Positions 24,001 through 32,495 of a DNA stretch of 64,000 bases are shown in pieces. Made by a program: the position numbers and the translations under genes. Numbering within the stretch: the first letter of the stretch is position 1; every line of letters starts with the position of its first letter. The DNA is taken from NCBI RefSeq assembly GCF_016890225.1, contig NZ_JAFELM010000016.1:124001-188000 (forward strand), written 5' to 3'. The DNA is from Bacillus suaedaesalsae. GTDB lineage: Bacteria; Bacillota; Bacilli; Bacillales; SA4. The notes under the pieces were generated by a model, which saw only the letters and a list, made by a program, of their open reading frames with translations, searched no databases and was not told where the DNA came from.

Positions 24001-25197
24001 GTGAAGAAGGTGTATTCAAAACCTGTTATATTAAGAAATGTTTACATTTATGCTGAAGATCGAGATTTTGAGGATGGCTATATAATTCTTAACAATGGAA
24101 TAATTCAAGAAATAGGAGAAATGGTGTCATTAAAAGAAGAGGATATATTAGACTTTGAAGATATACTCGTCCCTCCAAAATGTAAACTACTCCCAGGAAT
24201 GATTGATATTCATATTCACGGAGTAGCAGGAGCAGATACAATGGATGCATCATTCGAAGCGATTCATACTATGGCAACCTCTCTTCCTAAAGAGGGGACA
24301 ACGAGCTTTCTTACAACTACGATCACTCAATCACCTGCAGCCATCGAAAATGCATTAAAAAACATTTCTAGTTATATAGAGAACCAAGACGACCGTAAAG
24401 CGGAAGTTCTCGGTGTTCACCTCGAAGGTCCATTCATTTCGGCTAAACGTGCAGGGGCGCAACCAATTGAATATATTCAAAATCCTAACTTACATACCTT
24501 TCAAAATTGGCAAAGGCTTTCTAACAACAACATTAAACTTGTTACACTTGCACCAGAAATAAATGGGGCAATTGAATTCACCCAATATCTAGTTAACCAT
24601 GGAGTCATCGTCTCCCTTGGCCATTCAGATGCAAACTACGAGGAAGTAAATAAAGCCATTCAAGCCGGTGCCTCGCACGTTACTCATTTATTTAACGCGA
24701 TGAGTGGTATTCATCACCGTGAGCCAGGACTTACAGGGTCAGCTTTATTACAGGACGCACTTTTTATCGAGATCATTGCCGATGGAAAGCATGTACATCC
24801 TGAAATGATTCGGCTAGCATACATGAACAAGACAAAGGACAAAATCATTCTCATTACAGACTCGATCCGTGCTAAAGGTTTAAAACCAGGTTTATTTGAC
24901 TTAGGTGGGCAAACTGTAGCCGTTGACGAAACAAAAGCAACTCTTCAAGACGGAACACTCGCCGGAAGTATCTTGTCCATGGAGAAGGCTGTTCAAAACT
25001 TTCAAAAATATACAGATTGTTCAATAAGAGATATCATTCAGATGACTTCGACTAATCCAGCAAAACAATTAAATATATACAATCGAAAAGGGAGTATCGC
25101 TAAAGGTAAGGATGCAGATGTAATTGTTATGAATCAAAACCTTGAGGTGTTAATGACGTTCTGCAGAGGACATCTGGCATACGCAAAAGGATACTAG
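24001..25197 (+). CDS. nagA: N-acetylglucosamine-6-phosphate deacetylase
   Basis: It removes acetate from GlcNAc-6-phosphate in amino-sugar catabolism and cell-wall recycling. The 398-residue amidohydrolase has LLPGMIDIHIHG (metal HxH), VHLEGPFIS (metal Glu), LGHSDA (metal His), HLFNAMSGIHHREPG and LITDSI (catalytic Asp). The start is GTG: 24001 is the longest frame, but GTG at 24010 with AGGTGA upstream is equally possible. No nagB or nagR adjoins it, unlike the usual nagAB operon. Confidence 0.93.
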   Translation: MKKVYSKPVILRNVYIYAEDRDFEDGYIILNNGIIQEIGEMVSLKEEDILDFEDILVPPKCKLLPGMIDIHIHGVAGADTMDASFEAIHTMATSLPKEGTTSFLTTTITQSPAAIENALKNISSYIENQDDRKAEVLGVHLEGPFISAKRAGAQPIEYIQNPNLHTFQNWQRLSNNNIKLVTLAPEINGAIEFTQYLVNHGVIVSLGHSDANYEEVNKAIQAGASHVTHLFNAMSGIHHREPGLTGSALLQDALFIEIIADGKHVHPEMIRLAYMNKTKDKIILITDSIRAKGLKPGLFDLGGQTVAVDETKATLQDGTLAGSILSMEKAVQNFQKYTDCSIRDIIQMTSTNPAKQLNIYNRKGSIAKGKDADVIVMNQNLEVLMTFCRGHLAYAKGY

Positions 25198-25217
25198 AAA
25201 GGAATAATAGCCTATAG

Positions 25218-25246
25218 AAAAAGCGCCTCTATGTTATGAGACGCTT
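25218..25246 (-). terminator. terminator for the DUF975 gene
   Basis: On the minus strand AGCGTCTC / GAGGCGCT with a short loop is followed by TTTTTCT. Confidence 0.6.
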
Positions 25247-25258
25247 ACTATAAATCTA

Positions 25259-25924
25259 TTACTCTTCAATTGTAGTATTATTTATAGTAACAAGGTTTTG
25301 GTAAAACGTCGCATATGAAGCGTTCATGTACGGAATCACCCATAGTAAACCAATTCCTAGTGTTAAAATCGATAATAAAATCCAGCCGATAAAGCTTAAT
25401 TGTAAAAGGAAGTATTTCCACTTATAGCCATCCATAAGCTTTCTACTTTCTGTGATTGCTTGTAAAGTACCATACTCAGGCTTATCCTTTAATATATAGA
25501 AAGCCTGTGAGTAAGCTATACCTTTAATAATACCAGGAATAATTAATAATAATGACCAAAGTAATACAAAAAATCCAACTACAATACTTGTTACAATCAA
25601 TTTAATACTTGTCTTAAGATCAGCATATACTTCAAAAACTGATCCAAGAGTTGGGTTTTCTTCTCTAACTAGACGTAAGAAAAACCAATAAAGTCCAATT
25701 CCTAATGGAATTAATAATACTGTAGTAACTAAATTGGCAATTGTAGCTGTAAGTGTTGGCTCTTCTTGTGCAAAGTAATTACTAAATCCTCCACTTACAA
25801 ACACTTCCACTAAACCTGGAATAACACTAGAAATAAGTCCAATTAAAAAAGCTGTCCCTACTGCTAACCCCCATTTACCACTCAACGCTGCTCTTGCTTG
25901 TGATTTAACTTCTCCAATCCTCAT
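25259..25924 (-). CDS. DUF975 family membrane protein
   Basis: The 221-residue protein begins MRIGEVKSQARAALSGKWGLAV, the usual DUF975 opening, then has about five hydrophobic segments and GLLWVIPYMNASYATFYQNL near the end. The family is of unknown function and sits in the cytoplasmic membrane. I choose the ATG at 25924 over GTG at 25930, since AAAGGA is then 9 nt away. Confidence 0.85.
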   Translation of the reverse strand: MRIGEVKSQARAALSGKWGLAVGTAFLIGLISSVIPGLVEVFVSGGFSNYFAQEEPTLTATIANLVTTVLLIPLGIGLYWFFLRLVREENPTLGSVFEVYADLKTSIKLIVTSIVVGFFVLLWSLLLIIPGIIKGIAYSQAFYILKDKPEYGTLQAITESRKLMDGYKWKYFLLQLSFIGWILLSILTLGIGLLWVIPYMNASYATFYQNLVTINNTTIEE

Positions 25925-26071
25925 GAACACACATCCTTTTTCTCTTTCTAGGGAAATTATAGCATAATTTAAAACGCTGCAACCTTAAAAATATATGCGC
26001 TGTCTTTTAATTCATTCCCCATTTCAATGTACCTAATATACGAATTATCTTTCGTTAGGTTTCATAAAACA

Positions 26072-26312
26072 AGGCTGTTTTTTCGCATAATTTGTTGCTA
26101 TTTTTACAAAAAAAGAATTTATTTTAGGTCCGTTGATTTCCGCTTCAGGCACACGCTTTCCGCGGGGAGGGACGGGAGCCTCCTCGGCTTCGCCTGCGGG
26201 GTCTCACGATTCCCTCTATCTCCCGCAGTAGTCGAGTGCCTTCCGCTCCAATCAACTCAATGTTTTAACAGCGCTATCCAAATAGCGACAATCTTTACGA
26301 AAAGAGTCTAAA
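26072..26312 (-). repeat. Family B dispersed element, long copy B4
   Basis: The sequence is the reverse complement of copy B7 (61850-62092) over about 240 bp with few differences, including both the GC-rich core and the AT-rich flanks (CGGACCTAAAATAAATTC.., GATTGTNGCTATTTGGATAG..). A reading frame across it at 26027-26311 is not a gene. The rest of 25925-26353 shows nothing else but the terminator below. Confidence 0.85.
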
Positions 26313-26316
26313 ACAA

Positions 26317-26344
26317 AGACTTAGCTTAATCATTAGCTAAGTCT
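26317..26344 (-). terminator. terminator of the alpha-glucosidase gene
   Basis: AGACTTAGCT / AGCTAAGTCT; TTTGTTTT follows on the minus strand. Confidence 0.75.
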
Positions 26345-26353
26345 TAAAAGTCA

Positions 26354-28018
26354 CTATTTAATTACATAAACTCTAGTTTCCCAAGGCTTCAATACAAATG
26401 AAGTCGCGTTCTTATGGTCCTCTACATCATAATTTTTTATTACTAACTGTTCACTTGATAGCGTCAAACTTTCATAGCTATATTTCGCTTCTTCACCGCT
26501 AATATTGCTAATCACCAATGCAACTTCAGAACCAAGAGTTCTCGTATACGCATAAATTTGCTCGTTATCTTCTAATAATAAATCATAGTTACCATATACG
26601 AATACCTCTTCGCTTTTACGGAGTCTGATCATGGACTTATAGAAATTTAAAATTGAGTTAGGATCCTTTTCCTGGCTCGCGACGTTGATTGTTTTGAAAT
26701 TCTTATTTACACCAATCCACGGCTTACCAGTAGAGAAACCACCATTTTCACTATCATTCCATTGCATTGGCGTTCGTGAATTATCACGTCCACTTTTCCA
26801 AATTATTTGCATAATTTCTTCATGGGATCTACCTTTTTTCGTCTCAATTGCATAGTAGTTCTTCATACCAACGTCATCATATTCATCGATTGTCTCAAAG
26901 CGAACATTTGTCATTCCAATTTCTTCACCTTGATAAATAAATGGTGTCCCTTGCATGAAAAAGTACATCGTTGCAAGTGCTTTTGCACTTTCAATTAGGT
27001 AAACCTGATCATTCCCCCAAGTTGAAACAGATCTTGGTTGGTCATGATTTTCTAAAAAGAGTGCGTTCCATCCTTTATCTTCAAGGCCTTTTTGCCATTT
27101 TGTTAAAGTCTTCTTGAGTTGAATGAGATCAACCTCACCGTTGTCGCCTTTATCCCATAAACCCAGATGCTCGAATTGGAAAATCATATTGAACTTTCCG
27201 TTTTTCTCGCCAACCCAGTCATCAGCCTGTTCAAGCTTCACACCATTTGCTTCTCCAACTGTCATAATATCGTAGCGTGCAAACGTTTGCTCTTTAAGCT
27301 CTTCTAGGTACTCCTGAATTCCTTCTTGGTTCATATGACCGTCGAATGATGGAACATAATCCAGGTTCTTCGGATTAGGCATATCAGGGAAGCCTTCTTT
27401 TTTCTTGATATGAGAAATAGCATCAACACGGAATCCATCAATTCCTTTTTCTAACCACCAATTTATCATTTCATATACTGCATCTCGTACATCTTTGTTT
27501 TCCCAGTTTAAATCTGGTTGCTTTACAGCAAATACGTGTAAATAGTATTGCTCTGTTTTTTCATCATACTCCCATGCCGAACCACTGAATATACTTTCCC
27601 AGTTGCTTGGTTCTTTACCATCTTTACCGTCACGCCATATATACCAATCACGCTTCGGATTGTCTTTTGAAGAACGAGACTCAATAAACCAAGGGTGCTC
27701 ATCACTTGTATGGTTTACTACAAGATCTAATATTAATTTCATTCCTCTTTTATGTACTTCTGAAAGTAATTCATCAAAGTCTTCCATCGTTCCAAAATCA
27801 TCCATGATATCTTGATAGTCACTAATATCATACCCATTATCTGCATTTGGAGATTTGAAGATTGGACAAATCCAAATTACGTCAGTTCCAAGCTCTTTTA
27901 TGTAATCAAGCTTCGAGATAACTCCTTTTATATCTCCTATACCATCTCCATTTGAGTCCATAAAGCTACGAGGATATATTTGATAAGCTACAGCTTCTTT
28001 CCACCAAACTTTATTCAA
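26354..28018 (-). CDS. malL: GH13 alpha-glucosidase / oligo-1,6-glucosidase
   Basis: The 554-residue enzyme starts with the family opening WWKEAVAYQIYPRSFMDSNGDGIGD. Catalytic residues are in GFRVDAI (nucleophile Asp), VGEANG (acid/base Glu) and FLENHDQPR (transition-state Asp). It hydrolyses short alpha-glucosides in the cytoplasm; maltose/isomaltose or trehalose-6-phosphate specificity cannot be separated by eye. The start is TTG at 28018 with AAAGGAG about 10 nt upstream. Three cre-like sites lie upstream, pointing to catabolite control. No PTS or ABC sugar transporter adjoins it. Confidence 0.92.
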   Translation of the reverse strand: MNKVWWKEAVAYQIYPRSFMDSNGDGIGDIKGVISKLDYIKELGTDVIWICPIFKSPNADNGYDISDYQDIMDDFGTMEDFDELLSEVHKRGMKLILDLVVNHTSDEHPWFIESRSSKDNPKRDWYIWRDGKDGKEPSNWESIFSGSAWEYDEKTEQYYLHVFAVKQPDLNWENKDVRDAVYEMINWWLEKGIDGFRVDAISHIKKKEGFPDMPNPKNLDYVPSFDGHMNQEGIQEYLEELKEQTFARYDIMTVGEANGVKLEQADDWVGEKNGKFNMIFQFEHLGLWDKGDNGEVDLIQLKKTLTKWQKGLEDKGWNALFLENHDQPRSVSTWGNDQVYLIESAKALATMYFFMQGTPFIYQGEEIGMTNVRFETIDEYDDVGMKNYYAIETKKGRSHEEIMQIIWKSGRDNSRTPMQWNDSENGGFSTGKPWIGVNKNFKTINVASQEKDPNSILNFYKSMIRLRKSEEVFVYGNYDLLLEDNEQIYAYTRTLGSEVALVISNISGEEAKYSYESLTLSSEQLVIKNYDVEDHKNATSFVLKPWETRVYVIK

Positions 28019-28069
28019 TCACATTCACTCCTTTATCCTGCACCTATTACTTAAACATTCTACTTCTTA

Positions 28070-28085
28070 ATGTAAACGTTTATGT
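28070..28085 (-). promoter_or_regulatory. cre-like site upstream of malL
   Basis: ATGTAAACGTTTATGT has the AAACGTTT centre of CcpA/LacI-family sites. Related sequences AGAAAACGTTTAG (about 28194-28207) and TGTAAACACTTTAT (about 28256-28269) lie in the same 310-base gap. Nothing else gene-like is seen in 28019-28328. Confidence 0.5.
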
Positions 28086-28328
28086 GTAGGTTCATTCCTT
28101 TATTAAACCCTAAAAATCATTATATCAAAAATATTCCATAATAATCATGGAATTCAGTAGGAATATCACTACTTTTCTTGGAATAATGCTACCAGAAAAC
28201 GTTTAGAGTTCAATCTATTTTAGTTTATAAACAACACCTAAAGCAATCTCGATAATGTAAACACTTTATATTCAATACTAAAAATGATATATTTCCTCTA
28301 ATATAATCAGAAATAAGGAGAGATCAAT

Positions 28329-28904
28329 ATGTCAACTTTAAAAAACCTTTGTGTATTTATGGGTTCTAGTGAAGGAAACCATCCCGATTATGTAGCTCAA
28401 GCTAAAGAGCTTGGCATGCACTTAGCTGAGAAAAATATAGAGCTTATTTACGGTGGTGGCAACGTAGGAATAATGGGCGAGTTATCCCGCTCGGTATTAT
28501 CGAATGGTGGTAAAGTCACAGGAGTTATTCCAAAGAAAATATATGACATGGTTGAACACGTTGACTTAACTCACCTACATATTGTGGAACATATGCATGA
28601 GCGGAAAGCTAAAATGTATGAGCTAGCTGATGGGTTTATTGCGTTACCGGGTGGGATTGGGACGCTCGAAGAAGTTGCTGAAGTAATGACATGGTTTCAA
28701 ATTGGATATCATTCAAAGCCGATTGGATTGTTTAACGTACAACAATTTTATACACCGTTACTTCATCTACTCGAACATATGATAAAGGAAGGCTTCTTAA
28801 AAAAGGAGTTTTTACAAAACGTCATCATTGAGGATAACTTTGTCACACTTCTACAAAAAATGAACGATTTACAAACAACCTTTGTGGATAAGTGGAGTAA
28901 TTAA
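28329..28904 (+). CDS. LOG family protein (nucleotide 5'-monophosphate phosphoribohydrolase type)
   Basis: The 191-residue protein has the signature PGGIGTLEEVAE and a Rossmann-like N-terminus (VFMGSSEG). LOG enzymes cleave the N-glycosidic bond of AMP-type nucleotides, releasing a base and ribose 5-phosphate; in plants they activate cytokinins. The B. subtilis relative is YvdD. AAGGAG precedes the ATG. Confidence 0.9.
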   Translation: MSTLKNLCVFMGSSEGNHPDYVAQAKELGMHLAEKNIELIYGGGNVGIMGELSRSVLSNGGKVTGVIPKKIYDMVEHVDLTHLHIVEHMHERKAKMYELADGFIALPGGIGTLEEVAEVMTWFQIGYHSKPIGLFNVQQFYTPLLHLLEHMIKEGFLKKEFLQNVIIEDNFVTLLQKMNDLQTTFVDKWSN

Positions 28905-28910
28905 CAGAAA

Positions 28911-28937
28911 AGGTGCATTTCCTGTGGATATGCACCT
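28911..28937 (-). terminator. terminator of the nitroreductase gene
   Basis: AGGTGCAT / ATGCACCT, followed on the minus strand by TTTTCTG. Confidence 0.6.
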
Positions 28938-28957
28938 CACCCTGTTTATAACTTCAA

Positions 28958-29707
28958 TTACCTTTTATTAAATCCTTTTTCCTCTACAAACTTCTTCATA
29001 TACATTCTCTTTGGCTCTTTTAACATATTCGCCATTTGAGCGGTCCATGTGTCTTTACGTGCTCCGTTTGTTCGTTCTTGATAATATTCAGTAATTGTTT
29101 CGTTATATTGCTCTAGTTGTTTTGTATAATGCTTATGATCTTGTTGATATACATTTTCATGATACACATTGGTAAAAGGTAGTCGCGGTTTTTGTCCGGT
29201 AATTGTTTTCGGATATCCTACTGCTAGTCCGAATAACGGAATAACACGTTTTGGTGTTTGTAATACGTCACAAACGGCTTCAAGATTGTTCCGTATGCCA
29301 CCAATATAGCATATGCCTAGTCCCATTGACTCTGCAGCCAGAGCCGCGTTTTGAGCAGCAATCGTAGCATCAATCAAGCCAATCATAAACCTCTCTGTAC
29401 TTTCTAATGCAGGCTCTAAATCTACATCTTCCATTTCAGAAACAACATCATGACGATGGAAGTCTGCACAAAATACGAAGAAATGACCATTTTTTTCAAC
29501 ATACGATTGATTTCCTGATAACTGTGCAAGCTCCTTTTTCTTCTCAACGTCATTTACACCAATAATGCTATATGCTTGGATGAAACTTGAGGTGGATGCA
29601 GCTTGTGCACAGTTTATAATGGTTATGATTTGCTCATCGGATAGCAGCTTGTCCTCAAAGTCTCGGATGGAGCGATGGTTTAATATTGTTTCTATCGTTG
29701 AATTCAT
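28958..29707 (-). CDS. nfrA: NAD(P)H-dependent FMN nitroreductase (NfrA/NfsA type)
   Basis: The 249-residue flavoprotein opens NHRSIRDFEDKLLSDEQI, the FMN-phosphate-binding start of the family. It has AALAAESMGLGICYIGGIRNN in the middle and GLAVGYP before a helical C-terminal arm rich in Tyr/Gln. It reduces nitro compounds, quinones or flavins in the cytoplasm. The length and arm match B. subtilis NfrA. Confidence 0.9.
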   Translation of the reverse strand: MNSTIETILNHRSIRDFEDKLLSDEQIITIINCAQAASTSSFIQAYSIIGVNDVEKKKELAQLSGNQSYVEKNGHFFVFCADFHRHDVVSEMEDVDLEPALESTERFMIGLIDATIAAQNAALAAESMGLGICYIGGIRNNLEAVCDVLQTPKRVIPLFGLAVGYPKTITGQKPRLPFTNVYHENVYQQDHKHYTKQLEQYNETITEYYQERTNGARKDTWTAQMANMLKEPKRMYMKKFVEEKGFNKR

Positions 29708-29856
29708 TACAGCACCTTCTTTAGCTTTTATTCTTATTTTATAGTAGTGAAATCCAGCCGTGATTTCAAATTAGGTGCACATACCTACCTTTTATAAATT
29801 ATCTTTTATGATTCAACAATCCTATCTCAGAGAAGCCTACAAACTTCTTCAGAAAA

Positions 29857-29884
29857 ATAAAAAACCTTTCTCAAACCAGAAAGG
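29857..29884 (-). terminator. terminator of the 49-residue gene
   Basis: CCTTTC / GAAAGG arms; TTTTTTATTTTT follows on the minus strand. Confidence 0.7.
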
Positions 29885-29895
29885 AAATGGTGTAA

Positions 29896-30045
29896 CTATT
29901 CTTTTTTCTCTATCTGATCTAGAAGTTTGTTAATCTCTGTTGAAAGGTATCTTACTTCTTTTACAGTTTTAGCATTTTTCAAATCCTCTAGGTAGTCTTC
30001 GTATAGCTCTCGTTGTTTTTCTGTCATGGAATCCAGTAAAGTCAC
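29896..30045 (-). CDS. small hypothetical protein, 49 aa
   Basis: GTG at 30045 is preceded by GGGAGGA (8 nt). The reading gives MTLLDSMTEKQRELYEDYLE..., continuing as a charged amphipathic helix to ..LLDQIEKKE and a TAG stop, with a good terminator 12 nt later. An internal ATG at 30027 could also serve. The product is helical and probably dimeric or partner-binding. No family is recognised. Confidence 0.65.
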   Translation of the reverse strand: MTLLDSMTEKQRELYEDYLEDLKNAKTVKEVRYLSTEINKLLDQIEKKE

Positions 30046-30173
30046 AATACTTCCTCCCGAAAAACTCTCTCTATCTTTTTACACTATTTTACAACAAAAC
30101 CATTACTTTTTACACACTTCTTTTTTACTACTCAATATCGTCTTCTCAAACATTATATTAGCTAATTATCATA

Positions 30174-30518
30174 TTATGTGTTTGCTCTCTTTGAAATTTT
30201 ATTCAATTCCTCTGTTTTTAGCTTTTCAACTTGTAGTTCCTTTTGAAGTAATACACTCTCCGCAGCCATTCCTGCCATCACCGCAATACCGATCATGTCA
30301 CCAATGTCAGCTGGTGAAAATAAATACGTATTTGCAAATAACGCAGCCAAAGCACTTGTAAATATATCTGCCAAAAAACCAAGATCAATGCCAGGAGGTC
30401 GATATCTTCTTTTTGGAAACAAAACAATGCGGTCATTCTTGATTAGATGGGCCACAAAACCAGTTAACGCACCTGTCAAACTTACAATCATAAGATTCAT
30501 AGCCGTTAATTCCATCAT
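30174..30518 (-). CDS. small membrane protein (DUF4257-like)
   Basis: The 114-residue protein has a first TM helix (LMIVSLTGALTGFVAHLI), a basic linker (LFPKRRYRPPGIDLGFLADI), two further hydrophobic segments and a Lys/Glu-rich C-terminal helix. The layout resembles short Bacillus proteins of the DUF4257 group, by recollection only. GAGGAGGGG precedes the double ATG. Confidence 0.7.
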   Translation of the reverse strand: MMELTAMNLMIVSLTGALTGFVAHLIKNDRIVLFPKRRYRPPGIDLGFLADIFTSALAALFANTYLFSPADIGDMIGIAVMAGMAAESVLLQKELQVEKLKTEELNKISKRANT

Positions 30519-30601
30519 ACCCCTCCTCTTATTTTCATAACCATTTTCTGGGCTTTAATTATTGGCGTAACATCTGCCACGTATAAAGCGCTTATATTAG
30601 C

Positions 30602-30724
30602 AAAAAAAGCCAGAGAAACTTGCTCCCTGACTTAAATTAATCTGTGATATTTAGTTTTTGTCCTTACTCATGTATATACTTTGTCCCTTTCATTCATTCT
30701 AACAAAAGTGGTAATTTCTAACAA
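30602..30724 (-). ncRNA. candidate small RNA (promoter and terminator without an ORF)
   Basis: On the minus strand TTGTTA (30719-30724), 17 nt, TAGAAT (30696-30701) form a plausible promoter. About 60 nt further a hairpin AGTCAGGGA..TCTCTGGCT ending in seven T (30602-30632) would stop the transcript. No reading frame longer than nine codons lies between. The rest of 30519-30866 is featureless. Confidence 0.35.
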
Positions 30725-30866
30725 TAAATAGATATACCCATTACTTCAGTCACTAGTCTTACGTTATTTGTTTTAAAAATACAATTCTAGGGTAAAGATT
30801 AAACATTATTTTTCCATAATAGGGGAAAAGTAATGGTAATAGAAATGTGGTTGAAGGGAGAAAAAA

Positions 30867-32363
30867 ATGAAAGAAACATCAAAGGTTTTTTGGATTTCCG
30901 TTGTGATTGCTTTAGCATTTGTCATATGGGGAGTCATCGCACCAACTCACTTAGGGGAAACAATGGATACTACAAAAGCTTTCTTTCTATCTCAGTTTGG
31001 TTGGTTCTATCAGTTGGCAGCGACTTTCTTTATTATATTTGCGGTCTTCCTCATTTTTAGTAGGTACGGAAAAATCAAATTAGGCAAGGATGAAGACAAG
31101 CCAGAGTTTAATCGAGTCACATGGTTTGCAATGTTATTTAGCGCCGGAATGGGAATTGGTTTATTATTCTTCGGTGTGTCAGAGCCAATGTCACATTTTA
31201 TGAATCCACCTATGGGAGAGGGAGGAACACCTGAAGCAGCTAAATTAGCGATGAGATATACATTTTTACATTGGGGGCTTCATGCATGGGCCATATACGC
31301 AACAATTGCACTGATTTTAGCCTACTTCAAATTTAGAAAAGGGTTACCAGGACTAATGAGTATAACGTTGTATCCTATTTTAGGTGAAAGGGTTAAAGGA
31401 CCCATTGGAATTACGATCGATGTAATTGCTGTGTTTGCCACCATTTTTGGTGTGGCTGCTTCCCTTGGATTAGGTGCACAGCAAATTAACAGTGGTTTAT
31501 CCTATTTATTTGGAATTCCAAATACTTTTCCTGTCCAGATTATTATTATTACGATTGTAACCGTACTTTTTATCCTTTCTGCTTCAACTGGAATTCAGAA
31601 AGGAATTAAATACTTAAGTAATGCAAATATGGGGTTAGCAGTCTTATTATTTTTAGGTGTATTATTTTTAGGACCTACTGTTTTCTTATTAAGCTTCTTC
31701 GTCTCAACACTTGGAGAGTATATTCAAAACCTACCAAGCATGGGACTAAGATTAGCCCCATTTAATGAAGAACGCGCTTCTTGGATTCAAGGCTGGACCA
31801 TTTTCTATTGGGCTTGGTGGATTGCTTGGGCACCGTTTGTTGGTACTTTTATCGCTAGAGTATCAAAAGGGAGAACAGTTAGAGAATTCGTTTTAGCCGT
31901 ACTGATTATTCCATCACTCGTTTGTGCAATTTGGTTCTCTGTATTCGGTGGTACCGCTATCCATCTTGACATTAACTTTAATACAGACATTGCAAGTCAA
32001 AGCTTAGAAACTGCCTTGTTCTATATGTATGAACAGCTACCATTGACAGGTATTTTTACAATCGTCACACTTGTCCTAATCTCAACATTCTTTATTACAT
32101 CTGCTGATTCTGCAACGTTCGTGTTAGGTGTACAAACATCACATGGAAGTTTAAATCCAAATAACTTCATTAAAGTTACATGGGGTATTTTATTATCCTT
32201 ATCAGCAATTGTTTTAATGATATCCGGTGGATTAAATGCGATGCAAACAGCAATTATTGTCAGTGCCTTTCCTTTAACAATCATCCTCATCGCAATGTGT
32301 ATCTCTCTCTTAAAGGAATTTGGGAATGAAGTCAAAGCTTTTAAGAAGCCAAAAACTAAATAA
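30867..32363 (+). CDS. BCCT family glycine betaine/choline-type transporter
   Basis: The 498-residue protein has 12 hydrophobic helices and the BCCT signatures GMGIGLLFFGVSEPMSHF and FYWAWWIAWAPFVGTFIARVSKGRT, including the aromatic box of the substrate site. It is a sodium- or proton-coupled uptake system for compatible solutes, most like B. subtilis OpuD. There is no long C-terminal regulatory tail. It is monocistronic, with a terminator at 32372. Confidence 0.93.
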   Translation: MKETSKVFWISVVIALAFVIWGVIAPTHLGETMDTTKAFFLSQFGWFYQLAATFFIIFAVFLIFSRYGKIKLGKDEDKPEFNRVTWFAMLFSAGMGIGLLFFGVSEPMSHFMNPPMGEGGTPEAAKLAMRYTFLHWGLHAWAIYATIALILAYFKFRKGLPGLMSITLYPILGERVKGPIGITIDVIAVFATIFGVAASLGLGAQQINSGLSYLFGIPNTFPVQIIIITIVTVLFILSASTGIQKGIKYLSNANMGLAVLLFLGVLFLGPTVFLLSFFVSTLGEYIQNLPSMGLRLAPFNEERASWIQGWTIFYWAWWIAWAPFVGTFIARVSKGRTVREFVLAVLIIPSLVCAIWFSVFGGTAIHLDINFNTDIASQSLETALFYMYEQLPLTGIFTIVTLVLISTFFITSADSATFVLGVQTSHGSLNPNNFIKVTWGILLSLSAIVLMISGGLNAMQTAIIVSAFPLTIILIAMCISLLKEFGNEVKAFKKPKTK

Positions 32364-32371
32364 TTTTAAAA

Positions 32372-32400
32372 AAACTGCCTTTTTATATGGAAGGCAGTTT
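32372..32400 (+). terminator. BCCT gene terminator
   Basis: AAACTGCCTT / AAGGCAGTTT. Confidence 0.75.
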
Positions 32401-32419
32401 CATGTTTTCAGTATAACTT

Positions 32420-32492
32420 TGTGATTTCCGCTCCGACTACTTGCTTGCGGGGTGGCGATGAGCCTCCTCAGCGTTACCGCCTGCCTCTATTT
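32420..32492 (-). repeat. decayed family B core, copy B5
   Basis: The pieces GATTTCCGCTCCGACTAC, TTGCGGGG, GAGCCTCCTCAGCG and CCGCCTGC occur in family-B order but with internal losses and no inverted arms. Confidence 0.55.
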
Positions 32493-32495
32493 TCA

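Noticed and set aside
26027-26311. A 94-codon frame before the malL terminator
   Set aside because: It lies almost wholly inside family-B repeat B4.
30026-30361. A 111-codon plus-strand frame
   Set aside because: It is antisense to the 49-residue gene and the small membrane gene, and has low-complexity, non-gene-like composition.
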